Part shown: one piece after another, positions 46,344 to 54,781 of the stretch | Position numbering within the stretch: position 1 is the stretch's first letter | Layout: each line of letters starts with the position of its first letter | Source of the DNA: Treponema sp. | GTDB lineage: Bacteria; Spirochaetota; Spirochaetia; Treponematales; Treponemataceae | Assembly (NCBI GenBank): GCA_024402635.1 | Contig: JAKSTJ010000004.1 | Coordinates: 17,821-81,820 of the forward strand | Direction of reading: 5' to 3' | Length of the DNA stretch: 64,000 nucleotides | Notes under the pieces: generated by a model | Databases searched by the model: none | What the model was told of the DNA's origin: nothing | Seen by the model: the letters and a program-made list of their open reading frames with translations, nothing else | Made by a program: the position numbers and the translations under genes

Positions 46344-47567
46344 ATGATTAAAAGAAATGAAGGTTTTGCAAATCTTACAGCTGGTTATCTTTTTCCTGAA
46401 GTTGCCAGACGTAGAAAACAGTATGCTGCAGATCATCCTGAAGCAAAGATAATTAGTCTTGGAATTGGAAATACAACTGAACCTCTTCCACAGTATATTG
46501 CTAAAGCACTTTCTGATTACGCTTTAGGCCTTGCTACAAAAGAAGGTTATTCAGGCTATGGTGATGAACAGGGAATGACTTCATTACGCGCAAAAATTGC
46601 TGAAGTTTTTTATCCAGGTCTTGTTAGTGCTGATGAAGTATTTATTTCTGATGGTGCAAAATGTGATATTGCCCGTATTCAGACTTTGTTTGGATCTGGA
46701 GTTAAAATTGCTGTACAGGATCCAGCTTATCCTGTTTATGTTGATGGTTCTGTTATTGTAGGAGCTGCAGGAAAAAATAATGGTTCTGGATATGAAGGTG
46801 TTACTTATATGCCATGTACTCCTGAAAATAACTTTTTCCCAGATTTATCTGTTGTTGAAAAAGATTCTTTGATTTATTTCTGTTCACCAAATAATCCAAC
46901 TGGAGCTGTTTCTTCTAAAGCTGAATTACAGAAACTTGTTGATTTTGCTAATGCAAATGGTTGTATCATTATTTTTGATGCTGCATATAGAGAATTTATT
47001 CGTGATCCAGAACTTCCAAAATCTATTTTTGAAATTCCTGGAGCTAAAACTTGTGCAATTGAAATTAACTCTTATTCAAAACCTGCTGGATTTACTGGCG
47101 TTCGTCTTGGATGGTCAATTGTTCCAAAAGAATTAAAATTTGCTGATGGTTCTTCAATTCATGCTGACTGGAACCGTGTTATGACTACTTTATTTAATGG
47201 TGCTTCAAATGTTGTTCAGGCTGGTGGTCTTGCTTGTCTTGATGAAGAAGGCTTAAAAGCAATGAAATCAGTTATTGATTATTATTTGAAGAATGCAGCA
47301 TTAATTAAAGAAACTTTTGAAGGTGAAAACTTTAAGAAAGAAGGTGCTGAAGTATTCTTTACTGGAAACAGTCCTTATATCTGGGTTAAGTTTGCAGGTA
47401 AAAAGAGTTGGGATGTGTTTGATGCACTTTTAGATAAATGTCATATTGTTACAACTCCAGGTAGTGGCTTTGGTCCAGCAGGAGAATCTTTTGTAAGAAT
47501 TAGTGCATTTGGTCATTATGAAGATGTAGTTGAAGCTTGTGATAGATTAAAGAAGTTTTCTTTTTAA
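46344..47567 (+). CDS. dapL: LL-diaminopimelate aminotransferase
   Basis: A 407-residue PLP enzyme converting tetrahydrodipicolinate directly to LL-DAP for lysine synthesis. NEGFANLTAGYLFPEVARR and SLGIGNTTEPLP are characteristic of DapL; the PLP lysine is in SYSKPAGFTGVRLGW. The ATG at 46344 is selected: GAGG lies 7 nt upstream and the N-terminus then matches the family, while an upstream in-frame ATG (46275) would add 23 unrelated residues and overlaps the repeat element. With ornithine in the wall, its product would serve lysine supply and not the wall; that is inference. Confidence 0.95.
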   Translation: MIKRNEGFANLTAGYLFPEVARRRKQYAADHPEAKIISLGIGNTTEPLPQYIAKALSDYALGLATKEGYSGYGDEQGMTSLRAKIAEVFYPGLVSADEVFISDGAKCDIARIQTLFGSGVKIAVQDPAYPVYVDGSVIVGAAGKNNGSGYEGVTYMPCTPENNFFPDLSVVEKDSLIYFCSPNNPTGAVSSKAELQKLVDFANANGCIIIFDAAYREFIRDPELPKSIFEIPGAKTCAIEINSYSKPAGFTGVRLGWSIVPKELKFADGSSIHADWNRVMTTLFNGASNVVQAGGLACLDEEGLKAMKSVIDYYLKNAALIKETFEGENFKKEGAEVFFTGNSPYIWVKFAGKKSWDVFDALLDKCHIVTTPGSGFGPAGESFVRISAFGHYEDVVEACDRLKKFSF

Positions 47568-47582
47568 TAAGAAGTAAGTTGT

Positions 47583-47625
47583 AAAAAAAACGCTGTTTGA
47601 TTTTTTTTCAAACAGCGTTTTTTTT
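47583..47625. terminator. Bidirectional terminator between dapL and porin-like gene
   Basis: A 17-bp stem: eight A then CGCTGTTTG, mirrored by CAAACAGCG then eight T, loop of about nine nt. A and T runs on both sides allow function on either strand. Confidence 0.92.
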
Positions 47626-48864
47626 TTAGAATTGAATTGTATAACCTGCTTTAAAACCTATGTGTTCATACCATTCTGTTGATGGTCTGAAGAATCCCAT
47701 TAAATTTACATCTAACTGAGTAGAAAATGTTCCGCTTAAGAATGTTGTTGAAAAATATGGTGTAAGATAAAGGTCTACATCATCAGTTGATTGTATAAAT
47801 GTTGTAAAGCTTGTGAATAAATCATCAATTTTTTTACCAGGGAAAGCAATTGAAGTTAAGAATCCGATTGTACAGTTTTTATCACCAATAGCAAGGGAAT
47901 CTGTGTATATATCAATATTTGCTCCTAAATTCTGATAAACAAAATCCATTGCATCTTTTGTATTATCATCAGGCATATAATAGAAACAGGTATTTAAATT
48001 TAAATAATTAAATACAAATCGAGGTTCTACAAAGAAATAGAAATCATCTGAAGTAAATGTTATAGGTGAACCTGTTTCTGCAATTAAATTATATATTCCT
48101 GTATGTAAGAATAAACTTTGTGTATATTTATTTCCAATAAGAATTGTTGCTCCACCGTGTAATGTAACTTTATCTATAGAAAGAATTGATGTTCCTGATC
48201 CAGATTTTAAGAATCCTACACCAAATGAAGTATCAAATGTACAGTAACGGTATAAACCTGCAATTCTTAAGTCTGCATTTAAGAAATAAGAATATGTTGG
48301 TTCTCTGTCATTGAAATAAAAATATGTACCAATTGCAATTGGAGCTGCATTCAATTTAGCAACATCTGAAATACCAATACCATATTGTGGATATGGAGTA
48401 GCATCTCTTCCCAACCATGAAGTTGATATTTTAGACGAAATTGCTGTTGAACCTAAATATCTCTGAAGGAAAATATCAGAACCAAAAGGGTCAAAATAAC
48501 CTAAAAAGGCTCCAAAATAATTTGAAAAATTCTGATAAGTTGAACGGTAAACTAAAGAAAGTTCATCAATTTCAAAAAAGGAAGGAATTTCCTGAAAAAG
48601 ACCAGATGCTACAAAATTATCTGTGGAAATTGACATTCCCAAATGGCCCCAGAAATTTTCAGAAAAATTAAACTGGCCTTCAAAATAAGCATTTAAATTT
48701 ACATTAGGATCATATTCGTTAGACAGGTTTTTCTCTGCTGTATAATCAAGGCATGCACCAACATTTCCTGTTAAAAATGATTCTGCAGTTATATTGGAAA
48801 TGCTGAAAATTGTAGTAAAAGCAAAAATTGCTATAACGTGTTTTCGTAAAGAAAATTTAATCAT
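47626..48864 (-). CDS. Outer-membrane beta-barrel (porin-like) protein
   Basis: A 412-residue exported protein: signal peptide 1-28 (FTTIFSISNITAES), then alternating amphipathic strands throughout with aromatic girdles, ending in GYTIQF with terminal Phe as expected for barrel insertion. No specific family was recognised; related predicted barrels are common in Treponema. The start at 48864 is preferred over an in-frame ATG 18 nt upstream because GGAGG lies 9 nt before it. Divergent from the chemotaxis operon. Confidence 0.75.
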   Translation of the reverse strand: MIKFSLRKHVIAIFAFTTIFSISNITAESFLTGNVGACLDYTAEKNLSNEYDPNVNLNAYFEGQFNFSENFWGHLGMSISTDNFVASGLFQEIPSFFEIDELSLVYRSTYQNFSNYFGAFLGYFDPFGSDIFLQRYLGSTAISSKISTSWLGRDATPYPQYGIGISDVAKLNAAPIAIGTYFYFNDREPTYSYFLNADLRIAGLYRYCTFDTSFGVGFLKSGSGTSILSIDKVTLHGGATILIGNKYTQSLFLHTGIYNLIAETGSPITFTSDDFYFFVEPRFVFNYLNLNTCFYYMPDDNTKDAMDFVYQNLGANIDIYTDSLAIGDKNCTIGFLTSIAFPGKKIDDLFTSFTTFIQSTDDVDLYLTPYFSTTFLSGTFSTQLDVNLMGFFRPSTEWYEHIGFKAGYTIQF

Positions 48865-48991
48865 GGATATAAACCTCCACATCCTTTTGTATCTTTCATT
48901 TTATCAATATAATAGAAAAAAAACTACTCAATTTATGTTTATATTATAAGCCATAATTATGATTTTTGATAAAAAAATAATTGCTTTTCTC

Positions 48992-49019
48992 TTGAAAACT
49001 ATAATTTTCGGTATATAAT
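48992..49019 (+). promoter_or_regulatory. cheA operon promoter, leaderless arrangement
   Basis: TTGAAA (48992-48997), 16-bp spacer, TATAAT (49014-49019), then 7 nt to the cheA ATG (49027). No SD precedes the ATG. Confidence 0.65.
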
Positions 49020-49026
49020 AATTTGT

Positions 49027-51465
49027 ATGAGTGATTATCTTGACCCTAACAATGAAGAACTTCTCAAAGACTTTTTTGCTGAAGCAGAACAGCAGGTTGA
49101 GCAGTTGGAAAGTAATGTTCTTGTAATTGAGAACGATCCAACTAACCATGAAGCTATTGATGAAATATTCCGTGCTGCCCATACTCTTAAAGGTGGTTCA
49201 GCAACTGTAGAAATGACAGAGCTTTCGCATTTTACTCATTCTGTTGAGGATGTTCTTGATGAAATCAGATCGGACAGATTAAAGATTGATGAAGATGTTG
49301 TTGATCTTCTCTTGACTTCTATTGATGTTATAAAAGCTATGCTTGAATCAAGACAGAATGGTTCAGCCTATGGTGAAAATATAGACAGCATTCTGGATAA
49401 ACTTCATTCTTATATTCCTGAAAAAGGTGGAAAGGCACCTGCTCCTAAGGTGACAGTAAAACAGCCTGAACCAGTTAAACCTGTACAGCAGGCTCCTGTT
49501 GCAAAAACTCCAGCAAGTGGATTAAAGTTCCCAAAAATTCAGGAAGAAGAATATCATGAATTGAAATCTGCATGTGAAGGTAACCAGAAGTTATGGTGCA
49601 TTGGTGTAAAATTTGATGAAAATAATCCAATGAATACTGTAGGTGGAATTCAGGTTTTTGCAGCATTAAAATCTTCTGGAAATGTTTTGAAAACTGTTCC
49701 TGATTTTGATGCTCTTTATGAAGATCAATTTTATGAGAATGTATTCTATTATGTTGCAACAGAAGTAGACGGAGCTGCATTGGAAGATGTTTCTTTCTTA
49801 AGCGATGTAACTCTTATTACTGATGCTCATTGTTTAACAGACGATAACTATAATATTTCTTCTGGAGATGAAGATGTTGTTCAGCAGCCAAAAGTTGAAG
49901 AACCTGTAAAATCTCAGGAAGATTTAATTAATGATATACTTAAAGATAATATTTCCCAGTCTATTCCTGTTTCGCCAGCTGCTCCTGTTGAATCAGAAGC
50001 TTCAAAACAGACAGAAAAAGTTGATGTAAAGAAAACTGAACAGAAAAAAGATAGTCAGCATGCTCAGCAGGGATCAATTCTTCGTGTTGATTCAAGACGT
50101 ATTGATAATCTTTTGAATCTTGTTTCTGAAGCTGTAATTGTAAAAGCTTCGTTTAATCAGCTTGCTACTCAGACTGCAAATGAATTGACTAATTTCCAGT
50201 CACTTGAGAATTCATTAAAAGATAATTTAAGAACACTTTTTGATTTAGTTCCAGATTATGCTCAGAAAATTTCACAGGGTGCAAATCCTGCAGATGTTAA
50301 AAAAGATTTACTTGAACAGTTTGGTTCAATGACAAACCTTTTTGATGATTATGAAGCAGAACTTAAGGGAATTTCTGGTCGTTTCCGTTCTTATACTCAG
50401 CAATTTGGTACAATTTCTGGTGAACTTCAGGAAGGTGTAATGAAAATCCGAATGGTTCCTATTAATCAGATTTTCAGCCGTTTCCCAAGAGTTGTTCGCG
50501 ATTTACAAAGAGATTTAAATAAAAAGATTAATCTCGAAATTGAAGGTGAAGATACAGAACTTGATAAATCAGTAGTAGAAGATTTATTAGATCCAATTAT
50601 GCATTGTGTACGTAATTCTGTGGATCACGGTATTGAAACTCCTGATGTTCGTGTTAAAGCTGGAAAACCAGAAACTGGAACTGTATTGCTTCGTGCTGCA
50701 AATGAAGGTAACCAGATTGTAATAGAAATTAAAGATGATGGTGCCGGAATTGATGTTGAAAGAGTAAAAGCAAAGGCTATCGAAAAAGGATTGATTCATC
50801 CAGATAAGAATATTAATGATCAGGATGCATATAATCTTATTATGATGCCTGGTTTCTCAACAGCAGAAAAAATTTCAAATATTTCTGGACGGGGTGTAGG
50901 TCTTGATGTTGTAAAAACTATGATTACAAACCTTAAAGGTTCAATTTCAGTTTCATCAGTTCCTGGAAAAGGTACAACATTTACAATTAAACTGCCATTA
51001 ACTCTTGCTATTATTCAAGGTCTTCTTGTTAGAGTTGGTTCAGAAATATATTCTATTCCTATTGCAAATGTTATTGAAAGTCAGTGTATTCGTATGGATG
51101 AAATAAGTAAGATTGATAACTATGAAATTATGAATGTTCGTAATGAAGTTATTAGTGTTCTTAGACTTTCCAGATTATTTGATATTCCTGAAACTGTTGC
51201 TAGTGATGAATGTTATATTGTTATTGTTGGTACTCAGGAAAAGAAAATTGGTGTTATGGTAGATGCATTAATCGGTGAAGAAGATGTAGTTATTAAACCA
51301 TTGCGTGATAACTTTACAAATTCTCCTGGAATTGCCGGTGCTTCTATTTTAGGTGATGGTTCTGTTTCTTTAATTATTGATGTAAGTCAGCTTCTTGACC
51401 TTGGTGTTAAGCAGGAAATACTTGCTCAGGCAAATGAAGAAATGAATGTTAACGTTGGTAATTAA
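49027..51465 (+). CDS. cheA: Chemotaxis histidine kinase CheA
   Basis: An 812-residue cytoplasmic kinase. P1 Hpt domain with His52 in AAHTLKGGSA; a P2-like region about 165-270; a Pro/Lys-rich linker; dimerisation region from about 355 (VDSRRIDNLLNLVSEAVIVK) with an insertion (about 395-445) longer than in enteric CheA; ATPase with HCVRNSVDHGIETP, DDGAGID and GRGVGLDVVK; a C-terminal CheW-like P5 from about 655. The extended dimerisation region agrees with spirochaete arrays of unusual geometry. First gene of cheA-cheW/R-cheX-cheY. No SD; starts 7 nt after a -10. Confidence 0.97.
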   Translation: MSDYLDPNNEELLKDFFAEAEQQVEQLESNVLVIENDPTNHEAIDEIFRAAHTLKGGSATVEMTELSHFTHSVEDVLDEIRSDRLKIDEDVVDLLLTSIDVIKAMLESRQNGSAYGENIDSILDKLHSYIPEKGGKAPAPKVTVKQPEPVKPVQQAPVAKTPASGLKFPKIQEEEYHELKSACEGNQKLWCIGVKFDENNPMNTVGGIQVFAALKSSGNVLKTVPDFDALYEDQFYENVFYYVATEVDGAALEDVSFLSDVTLITDAHCLTDDNYNISSGDEDVVQQPKVEEPVKSQEDLINDILKDNISQSIPVSPAAPVESEASKQTEKVDVKKTEQKKDSQHAQQGSILRVDSRRIDNLLNLVSEAVIVKASFNQLATQTANELTNFQSLENSLKDNLRTLFDLVPDYAQKISQGANPADVKKDLLEQFGSMTNLFDDYEAELKGISGRFRSYTQQFGTISGELQEGVMKIRMVPINQIFSRFPRVVRDLQRDLNKKINLEIEGEDTELDKSVVEDLLDPIMHCVRNSVDHGIETPDVRVKAGKPETGTVLLRAANEGNQIVIEIKDDGAGIDVERVKAKAIEKGLIHPDKNINDQDAYNLIMMPGFSTAEKISNISGRGVGLDVVKTMITNLKGSISVSSVPGKGTTFTIKLPLTLAIIQGLLVRVGSEIYSIPIANVIESQCIRMDEISKIDNYEIMNVRNEVISVLRLSRLFDIPETVASDECYIVIVGTQEKKIGVMVDALIGEEDVVIKPLRDNFTNSPGIAGASILGDGSVSLIIDVSQLLDLGVKQEILAQANEEMNVNVGN

Positions 51466-51479
51466 TAAGGAAGTCGGTT

Positions 51480-52880
51480 ATGGATGCTATAAATGAATCA
51501 AATAAAATAGTTCAGACTGCTGAAAAAATCCTTGAACAGACTCAAGAAAAGAAGGAAGCTGCATCTTTTATAGATTTTAAGATGGTTACATTTTCTTTAG
51601 CAGGTAAAGATTATGCTATTGATATTATGCATGTTAAAGAAATTGCAAAAGCTGGAAGATTTACTTATGTTCCAAATACACAACCATTTGTATTAGGTGT
51701 ATATAATCTTCGTGGTGAAATTATTCCTATTCTTGATTTAAGAATTTTCTTTAATATTGAAGTTGAAGAAATTGCAAATAATAAAAAACTTCAGAATTTA
51801 TTAATTCTTACTGTTGAAGATCAGACTTTTGGTCTTGTTGTAGATAAGATTGATAAAGTTGTTGGAGTTCAGAGAAGTTCAATACAGCCTCCTCATCCTT
51901 TATTTGGAGACATTAACATTAAGTTTATTAAAGGTATTGTTGAATGCAATGAAAGACTTTATGTTTTACTTGATGTATTAAGAATTTTTGCTGATAAAGA
52001 AGAAAAGAAAGAAGAAAAAAAGCCTGTTGAAGTTGCAGGTCCTGTAGTTCCTTCTGTAAATAATATTCCATCAGCTCCAAAGCCTGTTGCTGCTGAAAAG
52101 ACTGTTCCTGTTCAGAAAGTTGAAAAAGATGATGTTTCTGAATTGGATATTAAATTTATTTCAGAATCACTGGTTCAGTTTAAGAAATTTACAGTTTCTG
52201 AAATGAATAAAAAATGGATTCAGCATCGTTATATTGAATGGAAAAAGGAAAGAGGTGACAGTAATGTTCAGTTACAGACTGAAGCAGATGCAACTGAATT
52301 CTTAAAACCATTCTGGTCTCAGTTAACAGGAAAATTCTGGACAGAAGAATATAAAAATGAAATTGTAAAATTATTACCAGAAAATTCTGCAAAACAGATT
52401 GTTGTATGGAATCCAGGTTGTGGGGCAGGATATGAAACATATAGTTTTGCGTGTGCTCTTAAAGAAAAATATCCAAATGCATCAATTAAAATTTATGCTC
52501 AGGATGTTGATTTATTAAGTGTTTCAAATGCAAGTTTAATGTCTGTTCCTGCAGATCTTTCAAGTCAGTGGTTTAATCCTTATTTATCAAAGAAAGCAAA
52601 TGGAGAATATACATTTAGTCCAGATATCAAAAATAGTATAATGTTTGAATATCACGACTGTAAAAATACAAATGTTCTTCCTATGATTGATATTGTATTA
52701 GCACGAGATGTATTATCATTATGTGATGAAAGTACACAAAACAATATAATTTCTGATATTCAGGAAAAATTAAAAGGAAATGGTGTTGCTTTTGTTGGTG
52801 AAAACGAAGAAATGCCATCATCTTTTGGATTTGGTGAAAAAAGTATAGGTGGTGCCATTGTGGCATATACAAAAGATTAA
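51480..52880 (+). CDS. CheW domain fused to a CheR-like methyltransferase-fold domain
   Basis: A 466-residue chemotaxis coupling protein. Residues about 17-170 are CheW (VTFSLAGKDYAIDIMHVKEI, VLGVYNLRGEIIPILDLR); then a Pro/Lys/Ala-rich linker; residues about 215-466 have a CheR/SAM fold with WNPGCGAGYETYSF (310-323) and LARDVLSLCDE in place of the CheR motifs W.AGCS.GEE.YS and .CRNVLIYF. The N-terminal CheR helical domain is absent and the key catalytic and SAM-contact residues are altered, so a structural role in the array is likelier than methylation. Such CheW-CheR-like fusions are known in spirochaete F2-type systems. RBS AAGGAAG; 14 nt after cheA. Confidence 0.88.
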   Translation: MDAINESNKIVQTAEKILEQTQEKKEAASFIDFKMVTFSLAGKDYAIDIMHVKEIAKAGRFTYVPNTQPFVLGVYNLRGEIIPILDLRIFFNIEVEEIANNKKLQNLLILTVEDQTFGLVVDKIDKVVGVQRSSIQPPHPLFGDINIKFIKGIVECNERLYVLLDVLRIFADKEEKKEEKKPVEVAGPVVPSVNNIPSAPKPVAAEKTVPVQKVEKDDVSELDIKFISESLVQFKKFTVSEMNKKWIQHRYIEWKKERGDSNVQLQTEADATEFLKPFWSQLTGKFWTEEYKNEIVKLLPENSAKQIVVWNPGCGAGYETYSFACALKEKYPNASIKIYAQDVDLLSVSNASLMSVPADLSSQWFNPYLSKKANGEYTFSPDIKNSIMFEYHDCKNTNVLPMIDIVLARDVLSLCDESTQNNIISDIQEKLKGNGVAFVGENEEMPSSFGFGEKSIGGAIVAYTKD

Positions 52881-52891
52881 GGGGGATTGAA

Positions 52892-53374
52892 ATGAGAGTA
52901 GAATATATTAATCCTTTTGTTGAAACTTCATTCCGCGTTTTACAGGAAGTACTTGGTGGAGCTGAGGTAAAAAGAGGTGATTTATATCTTAAATCAACTG
53001 CAATGCCTGTAATGGGAGTTGCAGCTTTAGTTGGTCTTGCGGGTGATGTTGAAGGTCGTGTACTTTTCGATATGGGAAGTGAAACAGCTCTTAATATTGC
53101 TTCTGCAATGAATGGTGAAAAACTTACATCTTTTGATGATTTGGCAAAAGCTACAATCAGTGAATTAGCTAACTTGATTACAGCACAGGCTGTAACAAAA
53201 TTACATGAATTGGGATTTAAGTTTGACCTTACACCTCCAACATTATTTATTGGTCAGAAAATGGAAATTGCAGCATTAAGCGGTTCTACACAGAGTGTTG
53301 AAGCACTTATTGTTCCTTTACACACAGATTGTGGTAATATAGAAATTAACGTCGCTATTCGAGAGCGTACATAA
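52892..53374 (+). CDS. cheX: CheY-P phosphatase CheX
   Basis: A 160-residue phosphatase that dephosphorylates CheY-P. The catalytic E..N pair is Glu91/Asn94 in TISELANLI; GLAGDVEGRVLFDM precedes it. A strong SD (AGGGGG) lies upstream. Part of the four-gene chemotaxis operon, where CheX replaces CheZ, as in other spirochaetes. Confidence 0.95.
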   Translation: MRVEYINPFVETSFRVLQEVLGGAEVKRGDLYLKSTAMPVMGVAALVGLAGDVEGRVLFDMGSETALNIASAMNGEKLTSFDDLAKATISELANLITAQAVTKLHELGFKFDLTPPTLFIGQKMEIAALSGSTQSVEALIVPLHTDCGNIEINVAIRERT

Positions 53375-53393
53375 TAATAGGAGTTATTAGACT

Positions 53394-53828
53394 ATGAAAA
53401 CAATTCAGGATTATCCAACAATAAATGAAAGACCTCCTGAGGGACTTAAAGGTGATGGTACTGCTTTTAAGGTATTGGTTGTAGATGATTCCATGTTCGT
53501 TGCAAAACAGCTTGGCCAGATTCTTGCTAGTGAAGGTTACGATGTTGTTGCTACTGCTGTAGATGGAGCAGAAGGTGTTGCTAAATATAAGGAACTTTGT
53601 CCTCATGTAGACTTAGTAACTATGGATATTACAATGCCAAAACTTGATGGTATTTCTGCTTTGGAACAGATTATGGCTTTTGATAAAAATGCGAAAGTTG
53701 TAATGGTTAGTGCTCTTGGTAAAGAAGAATTAGTAAAAAAATCTTTGATGCTTGGTGCAAAAAGTTACATTGTAAAACCTTTGGATCGTAAAAAGGTTCT
53801 TGAAAGAATTTCAAAAGTATTATCGTAG
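53394..53828 (+). CDS. cheY: Chemotaxis response regulator CheY
   Basis: A 144-residue single receiver domain with an extra ~25-residue N-terminal extension. Acidic pair Asp31-Asp32 (VVDDSMF), phosphoacceptor Asp78 (TMDITMPKLDG), VMVSALG and the Lys of YIVKPLDRK are intact. Acts on the periplasmic flagellar motors. Last in the operon, 19 nt after cheX, with SD AGGAG and a terminator 16 nt downstream. Confidence 0.96.
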   Translation: MKTIQDYPTINERPPEGLKGDGTAFKVLVVDDSMFVAKQLGQILASEGYDVVATAVDGAEGVAKYKELCPHVDLVTMDITMPKLDGISALEQIMAFDKNAKVVMVSALGKEELVKKSLMLGAKSYIVKPLDRKKVLERISKVLS

Positions 53829-53844
53829 TACTTAAAATAAAAAG

Positions 53845-53876
53845 GCTGTTCTATGAAAAAAAAGAACAGCTTTTTT
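53845..53876 (+). terminator. Chemotaxis operon terminator
   Basis: GCTGTTCT (53845-53852) / AGAACAGC (53863-53870), 10-nt A-rich loop, six T. Confidence 0.88.
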
Positions 53877-53936
53877 ATTTATGTTTACAACAAGTACTAA
53901 AAGTTCAAAATAAATGTTATAGTTATTTTGTAAATT

Positions 53937-54671
53937 CTAATAATCAATTAATTCATAGCCATTTTGTCTTTTGATTATATCAATTCTGCTGTCATTTGAT
54001 TTTTTTAATACAGTTCTTAATCTTGAAAGTTCAACTTTTAATGATGGAATCTTAATTTCTTTCCCATTTTTTAAGTATTCATCTTGTAGTTGTTCCAGAG
54101 ATAAAACAAATCCTATATTTTGATAAAACATTTGGAGAAGAAAAAATAATCCATCTGTCATACCGGGAATTCTTCTGTATTTATATAATTTGTCTCCTAA
54201 TGAAGATAAAGTATAATCTCTATATAAATAATTAATTAATTTTGCTTTAGGTAAAGGTTTAGGATCCTGAAGTAATTTTATGTATGGTTTTAAATCAGGA
54301 GATTCAACAAGTTCCATAATTGTTGTAAATACATCATGAAATTTTTCTACATCTAATTCTGTATTGTATGGATCATTTACTTCAAGAATATATTTCCAGA
54401 ACATTACTCTGTCGGGAAATGAAATAACAGGGTCATTATAATAAATAAATGGAATATGAAGTTTTCTTTCATTCATAAATTCATATACATTAAAAATTGA
54501 ATGATTATTCATAATATAATCTGCAATAATCAAATCTGGAATTGCATTTTTATTTTTAATAAGATCATAAATAGGTTCCAGTGTTGTATATATAAAACAA
54601 TGATGTTTAGGCAAGTTTTTCTGAAAAATTTGACATATATCCGGTTGGGACGTAATAAAGTAAATAAGCAT
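53937..54671 (-). CDS. Atypical receiver plus winged-helix protein (orphan response-regulator-like)
   Basis: A 244-residue protein. Residues 1-115 look like a degenerate receiver: the likely phosphoacceptor Asp51 is kept (PDLIIADYIMN), but the N-terminal acidic pair is replaced (FITSQPDI). The C-terminal ~70 residues (about 175-244) resemble an OmpR/PhoB winged helix (SLKVELSRLRTVLKKS, IDIIKRQNGYELI). No kinase is adjacent; it faces cheY. A GTG 15 nt upstream is a possible alternative start, but that GTG directly abuts the TATAAT, so the ATG 6 nt after the hexamer is preferred. DNA targets unknown. Confidence 0.6.
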   Translation of the reverse strand: MLIYFITSQPDICQIFQKNLPKHHCFIYTTLEPIYDLIKNKNAIPDLIIADYIMNNHSIFNVYEFMNERKLHIPFIYYNDPVISFPDRVMFWKYILEVNDPYNTELDVEKFHDVFTTIMELVESPDLKPYIKLLQDPKPLPKAKLINYLYRDYTLSSLGDKLYKYRRIPGMTDGLFFLLQMFYQNIGFVLSLEQLQDEYLKNGKEIKIPSLKVELSRLRTVLKKSNDSRIDIIKRQNGYELIDY

Positions 54672-54677
54672 AATTTT

Positions 54678-54683
54678 ATTATA
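54678..54683 (-). promoter_or_regulatory. -10 hexamer, leaderless arrangement (54671 gene)
   Basis: TATAAT on the minus strand, 6 nt before the ATG at 54671, no SD. A weak TTAATC lies at 17-bp spacing. Confidence 0.5.
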
Positions 54684-54781
54684 CACTAAAAATTAATTAT
54701 GATTAAAAAACTTATTTTGTATAAAAGAAAATTTGTGATATGATTTTATATAAATAATTTAAAATTATCAGGAATATAAAT

